The notes: a model not told the origin generated them from the letters alone. Positions 44,639 through 54,343 are shown, counted from the stretch's first letter. The stretch is 64,000 nucleotides of DNA from Deferribacter desulfuricans SSM1 (GCF_000010985.1 NC_013939.1:2075501-2139500); one strand, 5' to 3'. Translations and numbers: made by a program.

Positions 44639-46077
44639 TTTCTAAACCCTTTTTTGCCTCTTAATCCAAAACCTATTGTTCCTTGTTGTTCATAAGAGTC
44701 TTTATTGCTCCCTTTAGCTGTCTGAGGTATATTATATCTTTCATGAATTGTTGCCTGGGTAAACAGTTTGTAAGCCTTTAATATTAAATCTTCTTCAAGT
44801 TTTGAATTTTTCAAAATCTCTGCTAATTTCTCTTTATCTCCCAACATTTTTGCTCTCATATATTTCCTAACAACAATTAGTTTTTCAATCACATCTTTAA
44901 TTATTTTCTCATTTCCCGCTGAAAAGATTTTAGACAAATATTTAATTGGAATCCTTAGTTTATCTACTTCAGGAATATAATCTTCAGTATCTATTGTAGG
45001 CAAAATCGGGGATAAAGGAGGAACATAAAAAACCGACGGAAAAGTTCTAAATTCTGGATGCAGGGGCAAAGCTATTCCAAGTTCTTTTACATAAGAATAT
45101 GCTGGAGAAGATTTTGCAGCTGTTATCCACTCTTCACTAATACCAGATTCTTTTGCAGCCCTAATAACATCTTCATCTTTTGGATCAAGAATACATTCTC
45201 TAATGTAATCAACAAGATTTGTATCATTTTCAGTCAATATAGCTGTCAATTTATCTACATCATATAATATTACCCCAAGACTTCTGATTTTACCAACACA
45301 GGATTGTGAACATATAGTAGCCTCACCATTTTCAATCCTAGGATAACAAAAAATACACTTTTCAGATTTTACATTATTCCAATTAAAATATACCTTTTTG
45401 TAAGGACATGCTGATATACAATATCTCCAAGATTTACATTTTTCTTGATTAACTAATACAATACCATCTTCCCCCCTTTTGTATATAGCTCCAGATGGAC
45501 ATGAAGCAACACATGCCGGATTCAAGCAGTGATTACACAATCTAGGTAAATAAAACATAAATACAGTTGATAATTCTTTTATTAGTTTTTTTTCTTCATC
45601 AGATAGATTAGGATCATTTAAAGCATATTCATCAGAACCACTTAAATCATCATCCCAGTTTGGACCACTTTTAACTTCAATATAATCCCCCGTAATCTCA
45701 GATATCGCTCTTGCAGTAGGTTGATAATCACCATCTGCTGCATTAAAAAGATGCTCATATTCATATGACCAAGGTTCATAGTAATTTCTTACTGTTGGCT
45801 GATCAGGATTGTAAAATATCTTAGACAAAAGTTTAAGTTTTCCCCCAATTTTTAGACTCAGCCCATTATCTGTTTTTATCCAACCACCTTTGTACTTTTC
45901 CTGATCTTCCCATCTCTTTGGATATCCAGTTCCTGGTTTTGTCTCCACATTGTTCCACCACATGTATTCTGCACCTTTTCTGTTTGTCCACATGTTCTTA
46001 CATGTGACACTACATGTATGACATCCTATACATTTTTCCAAATTTAAAATCATTGAAAACTGAGCTCTAACATCCAT
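44635..46077 (-). CDS. narH: Respiratory nitrate reductase beta subunit (iron-sulfur)
   Basis: 480 aa electron-transfer subunit with four Cys clusters: CIGCHTCSVTC near residue 16, CNHCLNPACVASCPSGA, CKSWRYCISACPYKK, and CIFCYPRIENG/CSQSC. Trp in CKSWRYC replaces a Cys, which gives the expected 3Fe-4S cluster beside three 4Fe-4S clusters. NNVETKPGTGYPKRWEDQEKYKGGW and IHERYNIPQTAK are NarH-specific. It is cytoplasmic and binds NarG. It overlaps narJ by 4 nt. Confidence 0.96.
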   Translation of the reverse strand: MDVRAQFSMILNLEKCIGCHTCSVTCKNMWTNRKGAEYMWWNNVETKPGTGYPKRWEDQEKYKGGWIKTDNGLSLKIGGKLKLLSKIFYNPDQPTVRNYYEPWSYEYEHLFNAADGDYQPTARAISEITGDYIEVKSGPNWDDDLSGSDEYALNDPNLSDEEKKLIKELSTVFMFYLPRLCNHCLNPACVASCPSGAIYKRGEDGIVLVNQEKCKSWRYCISACPYKKVYFNWNNVKSEKCIFCYPRIENGEATICSQSCVGKIRSLGVILYDVDKLTAILTENDTNLVDYIRECILDPKDEDVIRAAKESGISEEWITAAKSSPAYSYVKELGIALPLHPEFRTFPSVFYVPPLSPILPTIDTEDYIPEVDKLRIPIKYLSKIFSAGNEKIIKDVIEKLIVVRKYMRAKMLGDKEKLAEILKNSKLEEDLILKAYKLFTQATIHERYNIPQTAKGSNKDSYEQQGTIGFGLRGKKGFRK

Positions 46078-46078
46078 C

Positions 46079-49000
46079 TTAGAACCTCACTTTATTTAAT
46101 TTTTTAACCACTACATAAGTGTCCCTATTGACCCCCACTGGTCCCCAATAATTGAAGTAATAGCTAAACTGTCCACAACCACCTACCATAGCCAGAGGTT
46201 TTAACCTAACTCTTGTCAGACTATTATGATTACCCCCTCTATTGTTTGTTTTTTCTGATATTGGCACATTAATAGTTCGTTCCGTTGCATGATATATATA
46301 ACAAACTCCAGATGGCATCCTGGATGAGACTACTGTCTTGCAGATAACAACTCCATTTTTATTATAAACCTCTACCCAATCATTGTCCTTTATACCATAT
46401 TTTTCCGCATCAACATTATTTAACCAGATTACCTGTCCACCTCTTGACAAACTAAGCATCCTTAAATTGTCATAATAAGTACTATGGATATGCCATTTCC
46501 CATGAGGTGTATGATAATTTAAAACAAGGCCATCCTGAGTTTTAATGAGCTCATTTAAAACATTTTCTGGTAAGTTAGGTTTATATACAGGAAGCATCTC
46601 TCCAGCATATTTATAAAACTCATGATCCAGATAAAAATGCTGCCTTCCCGTCAAAGTTCTCCAGGGCAGACCAAACTCTGTGTTAATTGTATATGGAGCA
46701 TATGGTCTTCCTTCATCAATAATACCACTCCAAATAGGGGATGTATTAAGTCTTCGGGGTTGTATCGTTATATCATCAAAATCCATTTTTACCTTCTCAT
46801 TCCCTTTTACCAAAGTATCAAAATTAATGCCTGTAAACTTCGATAAAGATTTAAAACCTTTAACTGCCACTTTACCATTTGTTTCTGGAGCAAGATGTAG
46901 TATTGCATTTGCAACATTAATAGGTTCTTCTAAGCTAGGAAATTCTTCATCAGCTAATCTGATTGCACCATTTTTTATTTTTAATTCTTCATACTCCTCG
47001 GATGAATCCCAGCTAACACCATGAGCACCAATAGATTTTGCAGCATTTGGTCCCAAAGAAATAAACTTGTGATATATTTTTTTATAGTCTCTCTCGATAA
47101 CTGCCAATTTAGGTATTGTTTTTCCAGGAATTGGCTCTGTCTCTCCATATTTCCAGTCTTTGACATCTCGCTGCATTATTTCTTCTGGAGTATCATGCAA
47201 AAGTGTTGCTACTACTAAATCTTTTACTGATTTTGGAAAATGTTTTTCTGCAAGTGCAGAAAATTTCTTAGCAAGATCTTTAAAAATATTCCAGTCACTC
47301 TTTGATTCCCATAATGGAGCAACTACTTTTCTCAATGGATGGACAAAAGAATGCATATCTGTCGTATTAAGATCATCTTTTTCATACCATGTGGCAGCCG
47401 GTAAAATTATATCAGAATAAAGCGCAGATGTATCCATTCTAAAATTAATATCCACAATAAGATCAATTTTTCCTTTAGGTGCTTCTATTTGATTATTTAC
47501 ATCCTTTAATGAAACTGCTTTTTCCTCAGCTGTCAAATTATCCGATGTTCCTAAAACATGTCTCATAAAATATTCGTGCCCTTTTGCACTACTAGCAATA
47601 GCATTTGCCCTCCAGATAAACCAAACTCTCGGGAAATTTACTGGATTATCAGGCTCTTCAACAGAGAATTTTAACTCACCTTTTTTCAATTTATTTACCA
47701 CATTTGCCTGAGGGTTGTTCAACTTTGCAAGGTTCAATGGATTTTCACTAAAACTAGGATAAAATGGCAACCATCCTAACCTTACAGCTTTAGCTATGAA
47801 ATCAGCTGTATGCTTTTCTTTAAATTTGTTTTCATCATTAACTTTAAAATAGTCAAAAACTTTATCTTCATACCTCCATTGGTCTGAGTGAATATACCAA
47901 AAAGATGGCGTATTTTGTAATCTTGGAGGCTTCAACCAATCACCAGCCATGGCGATTGTTGCCCAAGAAGATAACATAGCTACTTTTTCTTGTCCTACAT
48001 AATGAGCTAAACCTCCTCCATTTACTCCTACAGAACCAGTTAAAAGTAAAGCCATTATCGCTGATCTATACATTAAGTCTTGGTGATACCAGTGATTTAT
48101 CCCAGCTCCAATTATAATCATTGATTTACCACAAGTTTTCGCTGCATTTTCAGCAAATTCCCTTGCGACTTTTATAACTGTATCAGCATTTACACCAGTA
48201 TACTTTTCCTGCCACTTAGGAGTATAAATTTTATCATCATAATATGAAGACGGATAATCTCCTCCTAAACCTCTATCAACACCCAACATACCGTTAAGCA
48301 AATCAAACACCGTTGTGACAAATTTTTTACCTTCCTTAGTTTCAATTTCAAACACAGGTATATTTCTAACATTTTCAACAACTTTATCATTATGATATTC
48401 ATAAAATTTCACACCAATTGTTCTGTCTGAAACTTCAAGTATACTCAAAGTAGGTACAATCTCTTTATCACTAATCCCACATTTATTTATCAATCTCCAT
48501 TTAAATTTGTTTTTTTCATCTTGTGCCCATCTAAAACCAATTGATCCATATGGAAAAACTACATTTTTACTTTCAAGATCTATTACAGCATATTTCCATT
48601 CTGCATTCTCTTCTCTCTCTGTATTCTCAAAATCTGAAGCTCTTACCATTCTACCCATTTCATAGCTATCATTGTTTTCATCTAAATAAACCAAAAAAGG
48701 AAGATCCGTATATTTTCTAACATAATCATCAAAATAACCAGTAATACTTTTATTATAAAACTCATTAAGTATCACATGGTTTACTGCCAACCAAAAAGCA
48801 CCATCTTGACCTTTATTTATTTTAATCCATAAATCAGCTCCCTTAGTTACTGAACTGTAATCTGGTGACATCACCACAATTTTGCCACCTTTCATTTTAG
48901 ATTCGTATAAATAATGAGCATCTGGTGTTCTTGTTACATTAACATTTGACCCCATCAAAACTGTATATGATGAATTAAACCAGTCTGCACTCTCACACAC

Positions 49001-49681
49001 ATCTGTTTGCTCACCCCATACTTGTGGTGATGCAAGAGGTAAGTCACAATACCAATCATAAAAACTCATCACTACACCACCAATTAAATTCAAATACCTT
49101 GAACCAGCTGCATAACTTATTTGGGACATAGCAGGAATCGGTGAAAAACCAATAATTCTATCAGGTCCATACTTCTTAATGGTATAAATATTTGATGCGG
49201 CAATTAGTTCCAATGCTGATTCATAATCAATTCTTCTAAACCCACCTTTACCTCGTTTAACCATATAACTGTTTCTCTTTTCAGTATCTTCTACAATACT
49301 TGCCCATGCATCAACTGGATCATCATATTTCTTTTTTGCATCAAGCCATAAATCAAGAAGCTTTCCTCTAATATATGGATATTTTACTCTTATAGGGCTA
49401 TATAAGTACCATGAAAAGGAAGCGCCTCGTGCACAACCTCGTGGTTCAGTCATAGGAATGTCTCCTCCAATTGCAGGATAATCAGTTGCTTGAACTTCAC
49501 CAACTACGAGTCCATCTTTAACAAAAACATTCCAACTGCAACTTCCTGTACAATTAACACCATGAGTGCTTCTTACAACTTTATCATGCTCCCATCTGCT
49601 CCTATATAATTCTTCCCATTTCCTCTCTTCACTTGATTTTAATATCTCAAACCATGAATTTTTTGTTATTTTTATGCTCAT
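46079..49681 (-). CDS. narG: Respiratory nitrate reductase alpha subunit (molybdopterin)
   Basis: 1200 aa catalytic subunit reducing nitrate to nitrite. The FS0 cluster ligands are His40, Cys44, Cys48 and Cys83 (STHGVNCTGSCSW, PRGCARGASFSW). The molybdenum Asp lies in YDWYCDLPLASPQVWGEQTDV near residue 213. There is no Tat twin-arginine signal at the N-terminus, so the enzyme should face the cytoplasm. GGAGG precedes the ATG. It follows a cytochrome c gene with a 4-nt overlap and precedes narH by 1 nt. Several plus-strand open frames in it are shadows. Confidence 0.97.
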   Translation of the reverse strand: MSIKITKNSWFEILKSSEERKWEELYRSRWEHDKVVRSTHGVNCTGSCSWNVFVKDGLVVGEVQATDYPAIGGDIPMTEPRGCARGASFSWYLYSPIRVKYPYIRGKLLDLWLDAKKKYDDPVDAWASIVEDTEKRNSYMVKRGKGGFRRIDYESALELIAASNIYTIKKYGPDRIIGFSPIPAMSQISYAAGSRYLNLIGGVVMSFYDWYCDLPLASPQVWGEQTDVCESADWFNSSYTVLMGSNVNVTRTPDAHYLYESKMKGGKIVVMSPDYSSVTKGADLWIKINKGQDGAFWLAVNHVILNEFYNKSITGYFDDYVRKYTDLPFLVYLDENNDSYEMGRMVRASDFENTEREENAEWKYAVIDLESKNVVFPYGSIGFRWAQDEKNKFKWRLINKCGISDKEIVPTLSILEVSDRTIGVKFYEYHNDKVVENVRNIPVFEIETKEGKKFVTTVFDLLNGMLGVDRGLGGDYPSSYYDDKIYTPKWQEKYTGVNADTVIKVAREFAENAAKTCGKSMIIIGAGINHWYHQDLMYRSAIMALLLTGSVGVNGGGLAHYVGQEKVAMLSSWATIAMAGDWLKPPRLQNTPSFWYIHSDQWRYEDKVFDYFKVNDENKFKEKHTADFIAKAVRLGWLPFYPSFSENPLNLAKLNNPQANVVNKLKKGELKFSVEEPDNPVNFPRVWFIWRANAIASSAKGHEYFMRHVLGTSDNLTAEEKAVSLKDVNNQIEAPKGKIDLIVDINFRMDTSALYSDIILPAATWYEKDDLNTTDMHSFVHPLRKVVAPLWESKSDWNIFKDLAKKFSALAEKHFPKSVKDLVVATLLHDTPEEIMQRDVKDWKYGETEPIPGKTIPKLAVIERDYKKIYHKFISLGPNAAKSIGAHGVSWDSSEEYEELKIKNGAIRLADEEFPSLEEPINVANAILHLAPETNGKVAVKGFKSLSKFTGINFDTLVKGNEKVKMDFDDITIQPRRLNTSPIWSGIIDEGRPYAPYTINTEFGLPWRTLTGRQHFYLDHEFYKYAGEMLPVYKPNLPENVLNELIKTQDGLVLNYHTPHGKWHIHSTYYDNLRMLSLSRGGQVIWLNNVDAEKYGIKDNDWVEVYNKNGVVICKTVVSSRMPSGVCYIYHATERTINVPISEKTNNRGGNHNSLTRVRLKPLAMVGGCGQFSYYFNYWGPVGVNRDTYVVVKKLNKVRF

Positions 49682-50112
49682 TTGTTTGCCTCCAAAATCT
49701 CATTTTTCCTAAAAAATATTTTTATAGCTACAAAAATGCCTACAAAGAAAATAACAAACAAAGTAAAAAATAAATTATTACTTTCTACATTTTTACTTCC
49801 TAATGAAGCAAAAGCTTTAATAAGGTTATTCAGTTCTTCATCTGAAAGATTTCTACCTTTATAAACAGCATCCATAGGAGGTATCCCACTATCTTTTATA
49901 AAAGATTTAATAGAATCAGCATCCGAGTCAAAATCTATGTATAACGTGCTTAGATCAGGTCCCCATGTTTTACCGGAAAAGCCTGCTGCCTTAATTGAGT
50001 GACAACTTGTACATGCTGGACTCCCATTCTTAAAAGGTTTAGTAAAAGTATTATTATAAGCAAAGAGACTAGTACTAAAAAAAATTATTATTAACACATA
50101 AAGGTATTTCAT
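49678..50112 (-). CDS. Membrane-anchored monoheme cytochrome c of the nar operon
   Basis: 144 aa. A Sec signal peptide covers 1-18 (ending LFA), and one heme-c site CTSCH is at residues 34-38. A likely axial Met is in GIPPMDAV (Met80). A C-terminal membrane helix spans about 114-134 and ends in a basic tail. The heme domain would lie in the periplasm. Position immediately before narG recalls the narC gene of Thermus nar operons, although narC there is di-heme. Possible roles are electron exchange with NarI or with periplasmic nitrite/NO reductases. Confidence 0.87.
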   Translation of the reverse strand: MKYLYVLIIIFFSTSLFAYNNTFTKPFKNGSPACTSCHSIKAAGFSGKTWGPDLSTLYIDFDSDADSIKSFIKDSGIPPMDAVYKGRNLSDEELNNLIKAFASLGSKNVESNNLFFTLFVIFFVGIFVAIKIFFRKNEILEANK

Positions 50113-50125
50113 CTTTCCCCCTTAT

Positions 50126-51727
50126 TTATGGATTTTTTATTTCAGCTTTTGGCCCTTGGTAATACCACCAGTTCAAAAATAGGCATATGATATAATACAC
50201 AGCTAATCCATATAATGCCTTTTCAGGAGTTCCTGCCTTAATTTGTTGGCCAAAAATACCTGGGATTATAAAAGCTCCATATGCTGCAACCGCAGATGTC
50301 CAACCTAATACTGGTCCAGCCAATGCCTTATCAAATATATGAGGAATACTTCTAAAAGTAGAACCATTCCCAATACCAGTGGTAATAAAAAGAATCATAA
50401 ACATAATAAAAAATGGCCACCAATATCTTTCTGGAGTCGGACTTCCTTTTGCTAATTTTATAAAGTAAGCTACTGCAAATGTAGCAATTATTTGCAATAT
50501 AATGCTAATTGTTGTTACTTTTGCTCCACTGTTTACTTTGTCAGATAACCATCCTCCAACTGGTCTAATTAATGCGCCTAAAACTGGTCCTAAAAATACC
50601 CAAAATAAAAAATCTGGTGCATTTGGATTAACAAAAGTGGGATCAGAAGGATTTGAATAAACAAAAACATCTTGACATAGTTTTGGAAAGGCTGCCGAAA
50701 AACCAATAAATGAACCAAAAGTCATCGTATAAATTATTGTCATAACCCAATTATGTTTGTTCTTAAATATAACAAACTGTTGTCTTAAATTTTCTTTAAT
50801 TTGTTTTGGTGTCATATATCTCATAAGTAATAGAGTAAAAATAATAACAAAAGGCAGTACAATCCACATATTTATCTTCAAACTAATTAGCATGTATGCA
50901 CCTATTCCAGCAGCTATAAAACCTAAACATATTAGATATAACGTTTTAATCATACCAACTAACTGGGTAGGAATTTTAGGAGTAGCAGATTGCAAATTAT
51001 TCATTCCAAAGAATGCAGCGATTGAAACTAATATGAGAGGAATTACCCAAACCCAACCTGCATTCTGTACACCAGCTAATGGTACATTTGTGACTATATT
51101 ACCATTTTTGTCTATAGCACTAAACAAATAAACACCTACAGCTATAGGAATAACTTTTTGCATTACTCCTACGCCCAAATTTCCAATACCAGCATTCATC
51201 CCCAAATATGTACCCTGAGTTTTTTTAGGGAAAAAATAGCTTATATTGCTCATAGATGAAGCAAAATTTCCTCCCCCTATACCTGATAAAGCTGCTAATA
51301 TTGCAAAAACAATATACGGAGTATTAACGTCTCTTAAAGCTAAACCAGTACCAATAGCAGGCAATAACAAAAGGAAGGTTGTTACAAATATAACATTTCT
51401 ACCACCAGCAATAGATATTAAAAATGAATTTGGTATTCGCAATGTAGCACCTGTTAACCCTGCAATAGCAGGAAGTGTGTAATACAACATATTAATTTCT
51501 TTTAGTTTCTCACTAACTTGCTCAGGTGTCATATCAGAAGTAATCATCCCAAAATTATAGCCAAACTGTTTCATTTTTGTTATTATCACACTCCACATAA
51601 TCCATACTGCAAATGCTAACAACAATGCTGGGATTGAAATCCATAAATTTCTCAGTGCAATTTTTCTCCCTTTTCTACTAAAATAATCAGGATTTTCAGG
51701 ATCCCAATCATAGATATTAATATTCAC
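50126..51727 (-). CDS. NarK/NarU-type nitrate/nitrite MFS transporter (larger type)
   Basis: Major facilitator of about 533 aa with about 12-14 hydrophobic segments and longer loops than its partner. FASSMSNISYFFPKKTQGTYLGMNAGIGNLGVG carries the nitrate signature, and IRPVGGWLSDKV plus the C-terminal AVAAYGAFIIPGIFGQQIKAG follow. The open frame begins at a TTG (51739), but that codon lies inside GGAGGGT, a ribosome-binding sequence. GTG at 51727, 5 nt later, is the better start. It is the first gene of the nar operon. Confidence 0.9.
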   Translation of the reverse strand: MNINIYDWDPENPDYFSRKGRKIALRNLWISIPALLLAFAVWIMWSVIITKMKQFGYNFGMITSDMTPEQVSEKLKEINMLYYTLPAIAGLTGATLRIPNSFLISIAGGRNVIFVTTFLLLLPAIGTGLALRDVNTPYIVFAILAALSGIGGGNFASSMSNISYFFPKKTQGTYLGMNAGIGNLGVGVMQKVIPIAVGVYLFSAIDKNGNIVTNVPLAGVQNAGWVWVIPLILVSIAAFFGMNNLQSATPKIPTQLVGMIKTLYLICLGFIAAGIGAYMLISLKINMWIVLPFVIIFTLLLMRYMTPKQIKENLRQQFVIFKNKHNWVMTIIYTMTFGSFIGFSAAFPKLCQDVFVYSNPSDPTFVNPNAPDFLFWVFLGPVLGALIRPVGGWLSDKVNSGAKVTTISIILQIIATFAVAYFIKLAKGSPTPERYWWPFFIMFMILFITTGIGNGSTFRSIPHIFDKALAGPVLGWTSAVAAYGAFIIPGIFGQQIKAGTPEKALYGLAVYYIICLFLNWWYYQGPKAEIKNP

Positions 51728-51758
51728 ACTACCCTCCAATTGTTTATTTTATAACACC

Positions 51759-51786
51759 AGTATATTTACGTAAAGCTTCATGTCAA
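51759..51786 (-). promoter_or_regulatory. Strong sigma70-type promoter of the nar operon
   Basis: On the minus strand, TTGACA (51786-51781) is a perfect -35, followed by a 16-nt spacer and TATACT (51764-51759). The spacer contains the perfect palindrome TTTACGTAAA (51765-51774). The start would be near 51752, giving a leader of about 25 nt with GGAGG. Confidence 0.65.
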
Positions 51787-51816
51787 ACAAATTTACAAAA
51801 TTTACAAAAAATTTAC
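51765..51816. promoter_or_regulatory. Array of TTTAC half-sites at the nar promoter (candidate operator)
   Basis: AAATTTAC occurs three times in a row (51789-51796, 51798-51805, 51809-51816) just upstream of the -35. Spacing is 9 and 11 bp, about one helical turn. A fourth TTTAC belongs to the TTTACGTAAA palindrome within the promoter spacer. No clear FNR box (TTGAT-N4-ATCAA) is seen. The array fits cooperative binding by an unidentified regulator. Confidence 0.4.
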
Positions 51817-51954
51817 ATCAGCATATTTTATTAATATCCATACTTTTTTACAGAGAATAAACGCCTATCCTATATGCTTCGATTAAACACTGTTATATTA
51901 TTAAGTGTATATAAATATATACTTATGTTGAAAGCATAATATTATTAATTATAT

Positions 51955-53481
51955 TTAAAAATACTCTTTATCGAGGATGCGGTATTGGATGGCTTCTAAG
52001 AGGTGTTTTGAACTGATATTTTCGCTATTTTCTAAATCAGCAATCGTTCTTGCTACTTTCAATATCTTTGAATAGGCTCTTGCTGATAACCCCATCTTTG
52101 TTACTGCTTGCTCCATCAATTTTATACTTTCACTATCAAGCTTACAATATTTCCTTATCAATTTCTCACTCATTTGAGAATTATACAATATCCCCTCTTC
52201 TTTAAACCTTTCCTGCTGAATCTTTCTTGCTGCCTCTACACGCTCCCTTATACTTGCTGATGATTCACCAGGCTGCAATTTTGATAAATCCTTTATATCA
52301 ATTGATGATACCTGCACCTGTATATCTATCCTATCCATAAGAGGACCTGATAGCTTTGCTCTATATCTTTGAATTTGTGCTTGAGTACATACACACTCCC
52401 TTTTACTATCACCCAAATACCCACAAGGGCAAGGATTACATGCAGCAACAAACATAAAATTTGCTGGATAAACCACAGTCCTATTTGCTCTGCTAACTGT
52501 CACCACCCTATCTTCTAACGGCTGTCTCAAAACCTCAAGCACACTCTTTTTAAACTCTAACACCTCATCGCAAAAAAGTATCCCATTGTGAGCAAGGCTC
52601 ACTGCGCCAGGTTTTGCATCTCTACCACCACCTATAATTGAAACATCACTTGCCGTATGATGTGGCGCAATAAAAGGCCTTTTATTTACAATCCCATTCT
52701 TTTTTAAAAGCCTACCAGCTACTGAGTGTATTTTTGTAGTTTCTATAATCTCATCAATAGTCATTGAGGGCATAATTGTTGGGATTCTCTTTGCAATCAT
52801 TGATTTTCCACTTCCAGGAGAACCAATCATAATAAAATTGTGCATACCACTTGCAGCAATTTCTGCAGCCCTTTTTACAGCAAACTGCCCTTTTACATCA
52901 CTAAAATCCAAATGCTCCTCTTCATCAGATAAAAGTTCATTTATATCCATTTTGACCGGTTCTTTTTTAACCTCACCATTTATATAACCAATCACATCAT
53001 CTAAACTTTGAAATCCAAAAATATCTATTCCATCAATGATGCCTGCCTCGTTTATGTTTTCTTCAGGCAATATTACCCTTTTAAAACCCATCTCTTTTGC
53101 AAAAATAGTAAACGGCAAAACCCCTCTTACACCTCTTAGTTTTCCATCCAGGGAAAGTTCACCAATAAAAAAGGTATCATCAACATTAGCGTTTAAATAT
53201 CCTGCAGCAAGCAATAAAACAACAGCTATAGGCAAATCATAATGAGTCCCCTCTTTTTTGAAATCAGCAGGAGCAAGATTTATAATGATAGGTTTTGCAA
53301 AGATATTAAATCCAAAATTTTTTAATGCAGATTTGACTCTTTCTTTACTCTCTTTGATACTCGTCTCGGCTAAACCCACCACAGAAAATGATGGCAAACC
53401 CATACTTGAAATATTTGCTTCCACCTCAACTAAAACAGGCTCAATCCCTTCTAAATGCGCAGTGGTAACTTTAGCAAACAT
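51955..53481 (-). CDS. comM: YifB/ComM family Mg-chelatase-like AAA+ ATPase
   Basis: 508 aa. The N-terminal Lon-protease-like (S5-fold) domain is at about 1-180, the AAA+ core has Walker A IGSPGSGKSMIAKRIP near residue 218 and Walker [12 protein letters not shown], and the Cys-rich [19 protein letters not shown] lies in the core. The C-terminal domain is Mg-chelatase-like. ComM is a branch-migration helicase acting in natural transformation. It closes the pheA-to-comM gene run (5 nt from sppA). Part of it is duplicated at 41459-41761. Confidence 0.95.
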   Translation of the reverse strand: MFAKVTTAHLEGIEPVLVEVEANISSMGLPSFSVVGLAETSIKESKERVKSALKNFGFNIFAKPIIINLAPADFKKEGTHYDLPIAVVLLLAAGYLNANVDDTFFIGELSLDGKLRGVRGVLPFTIFAKEMGFKRVILPEENINEAGIIDGIDIFGFQSLDDVIGYINGEVKKEPVKMDINELLSDEEEHLDFSDVKGQFAVKRAAEIAASGMHNFIMIGSPGSGKSMIAKRIPTIMPSMTIDEIIETTKIHSVAGRLLKKNGIVNKRPFIAPHHTASDVSIIGGGRDAKPGAVSLAHNGILFCDEVLEFKKSVLEVLRQPLEDRVVTVSRANRTVVYPANFMFVAACNPCPCGYLGDSKRECVCTQAQIQRYRAKLSGPLMDRIDIQVQVSSIDIKDLSKLQPGESSASIRERVEAARKIQQERFKEEGILYNSQMSEKLIRKYCKLDSESIKLMEQAVTKMGLSARAYSKILKVARTIADLENSENISSKHLLEAIQYRILDKEYF

Positions 53482-53485
53482 CTAT

Positions 53486-54343
53486 CTATTCGTATAAATA
53501 ATAAAATATTGCTGAATTATTAAATAGTAACCTAACTTTTGAGACCCCTTCCAATAGCTCTTTGAGTAAACTATTCTTATCCTTTACCTCATACAAAACA
53601 ACATCTTCACCCAAATGAAAATCTTTTTTCATGTCTTCAAAAGCATCATAATATGTCCCAATTTTATCTACAAAACCAAGTTTTAAAGCCTGCTCACCAG
53701 TTAAAATTCTTCCATCAGCATATTTTTTAATGATATCTTTTGAAATATGTCTTGTTTTTAAAATATCATTAACAAACTGTTTATAAACATTATCTATAGC
53801 TTTTTGTAAAAGCTCCCTTTCTTCTTTTGACATCTCTCTACTTGATGACCCAATATCTTTAAATTTACCACTTTTTATACTCTCAAACTTTACCCCTATC
53901 TTATCATAAAGCTCTTTAAAATTTGAAAATCTCATAATAACACCTATGCTACCAGTGATACTACCACCCAGTACATAAATTTTATCACATGCAGCAGCCA
54001 CATAATACCCACCAGAAGCTCCAAGTGTGCTAATTGCTGCATAAACAGGCTTTTTGACCTTTCTAATAGCCTTATAAATTTCCTGGCTTGGAGCTACTGC
54101 TCCTCCTGGTGAATTAATCCTAATAATTACCCCTTTTACAAAGTCATTTTCCTCAGCTTTTCTTAACTCTCTGACAATCTTTTCAGAATCTACGATAATC
54201 CCTTCTAATTTGATCACTTTTATATGCGGCTTATTCAAAACAATTTCATTTTTTCCAGAGAATAAATACACTACAAAATAGATAAATATTACTATTACTA
54301 TCAATGAAAGCAAAAATTTCATAACCTTTTTAAAAGTCTTCAT
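53486..54343 (-). CDS. sppA: Signal peptide peptidase SppA (36-kDa type)
   Basis: Membrane-anchored Ser-Lys protease, 285 aa. An N-terminal membrane helix spans about 9-30. GVIIRINSPGGAVAPSQEIY, the nucleophile Ser in ITGSIGVIM, the TLGASGGYYVAAACDKIY block and the general-base Lys region SGKFKDIGSSSREMS are present. It overlaps the exchanger gene by 4 nt and lies 5 nt from comM. Confidence 0.93.
   Translation of the reverse strand: MKTFKKVMKFLLSLIVIVIFIYFVVYLFSGKNEIVLNKPHIKVIKLEGIIVDSEKIVRELRKAEENDFVKGVIIRINSPGGAVAPSQEIYKAIRKVKKPVYAAISTLGASGGYYVAAACDKIYVLGGSITGSIGVIMRFSNFKELYDKIGVKFESIKSGKFKDIGSSSREMSKEERELLQKAIDNVYKQFVNDILKTRHISKDIIKKYADGRILTGEQALKLGFVDKIGTYYDAFEDMKKDFHLGEDVVLYEVKDKNSLLKELLEGVSKVRLLFNNSAIFYYLYE

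Noticed and set aside
46680-47024. A 114-codon plus-strand open frame opposite narG
   Set aside because: It is a shadow of narG; the minus-strand reading is a clear nitrate reductase.
49580-49681. Twin-arginine (Tat) signal in NarG
   Set aside because: The N-terminus has no RR-x-F-x-K motif and no hydrophobic run, so an outward-facing archaeal-type enzyme is not supported.
51902-51925. AT-rich inverted repeat TAAGTGTATA/TATATACTTA between comM and the nar promoter
   Set aside because: It is built almost only of A and T with one mismatch and no T-run. It could be a weak comM 3' hairpin, but the evidence is too thin to call.
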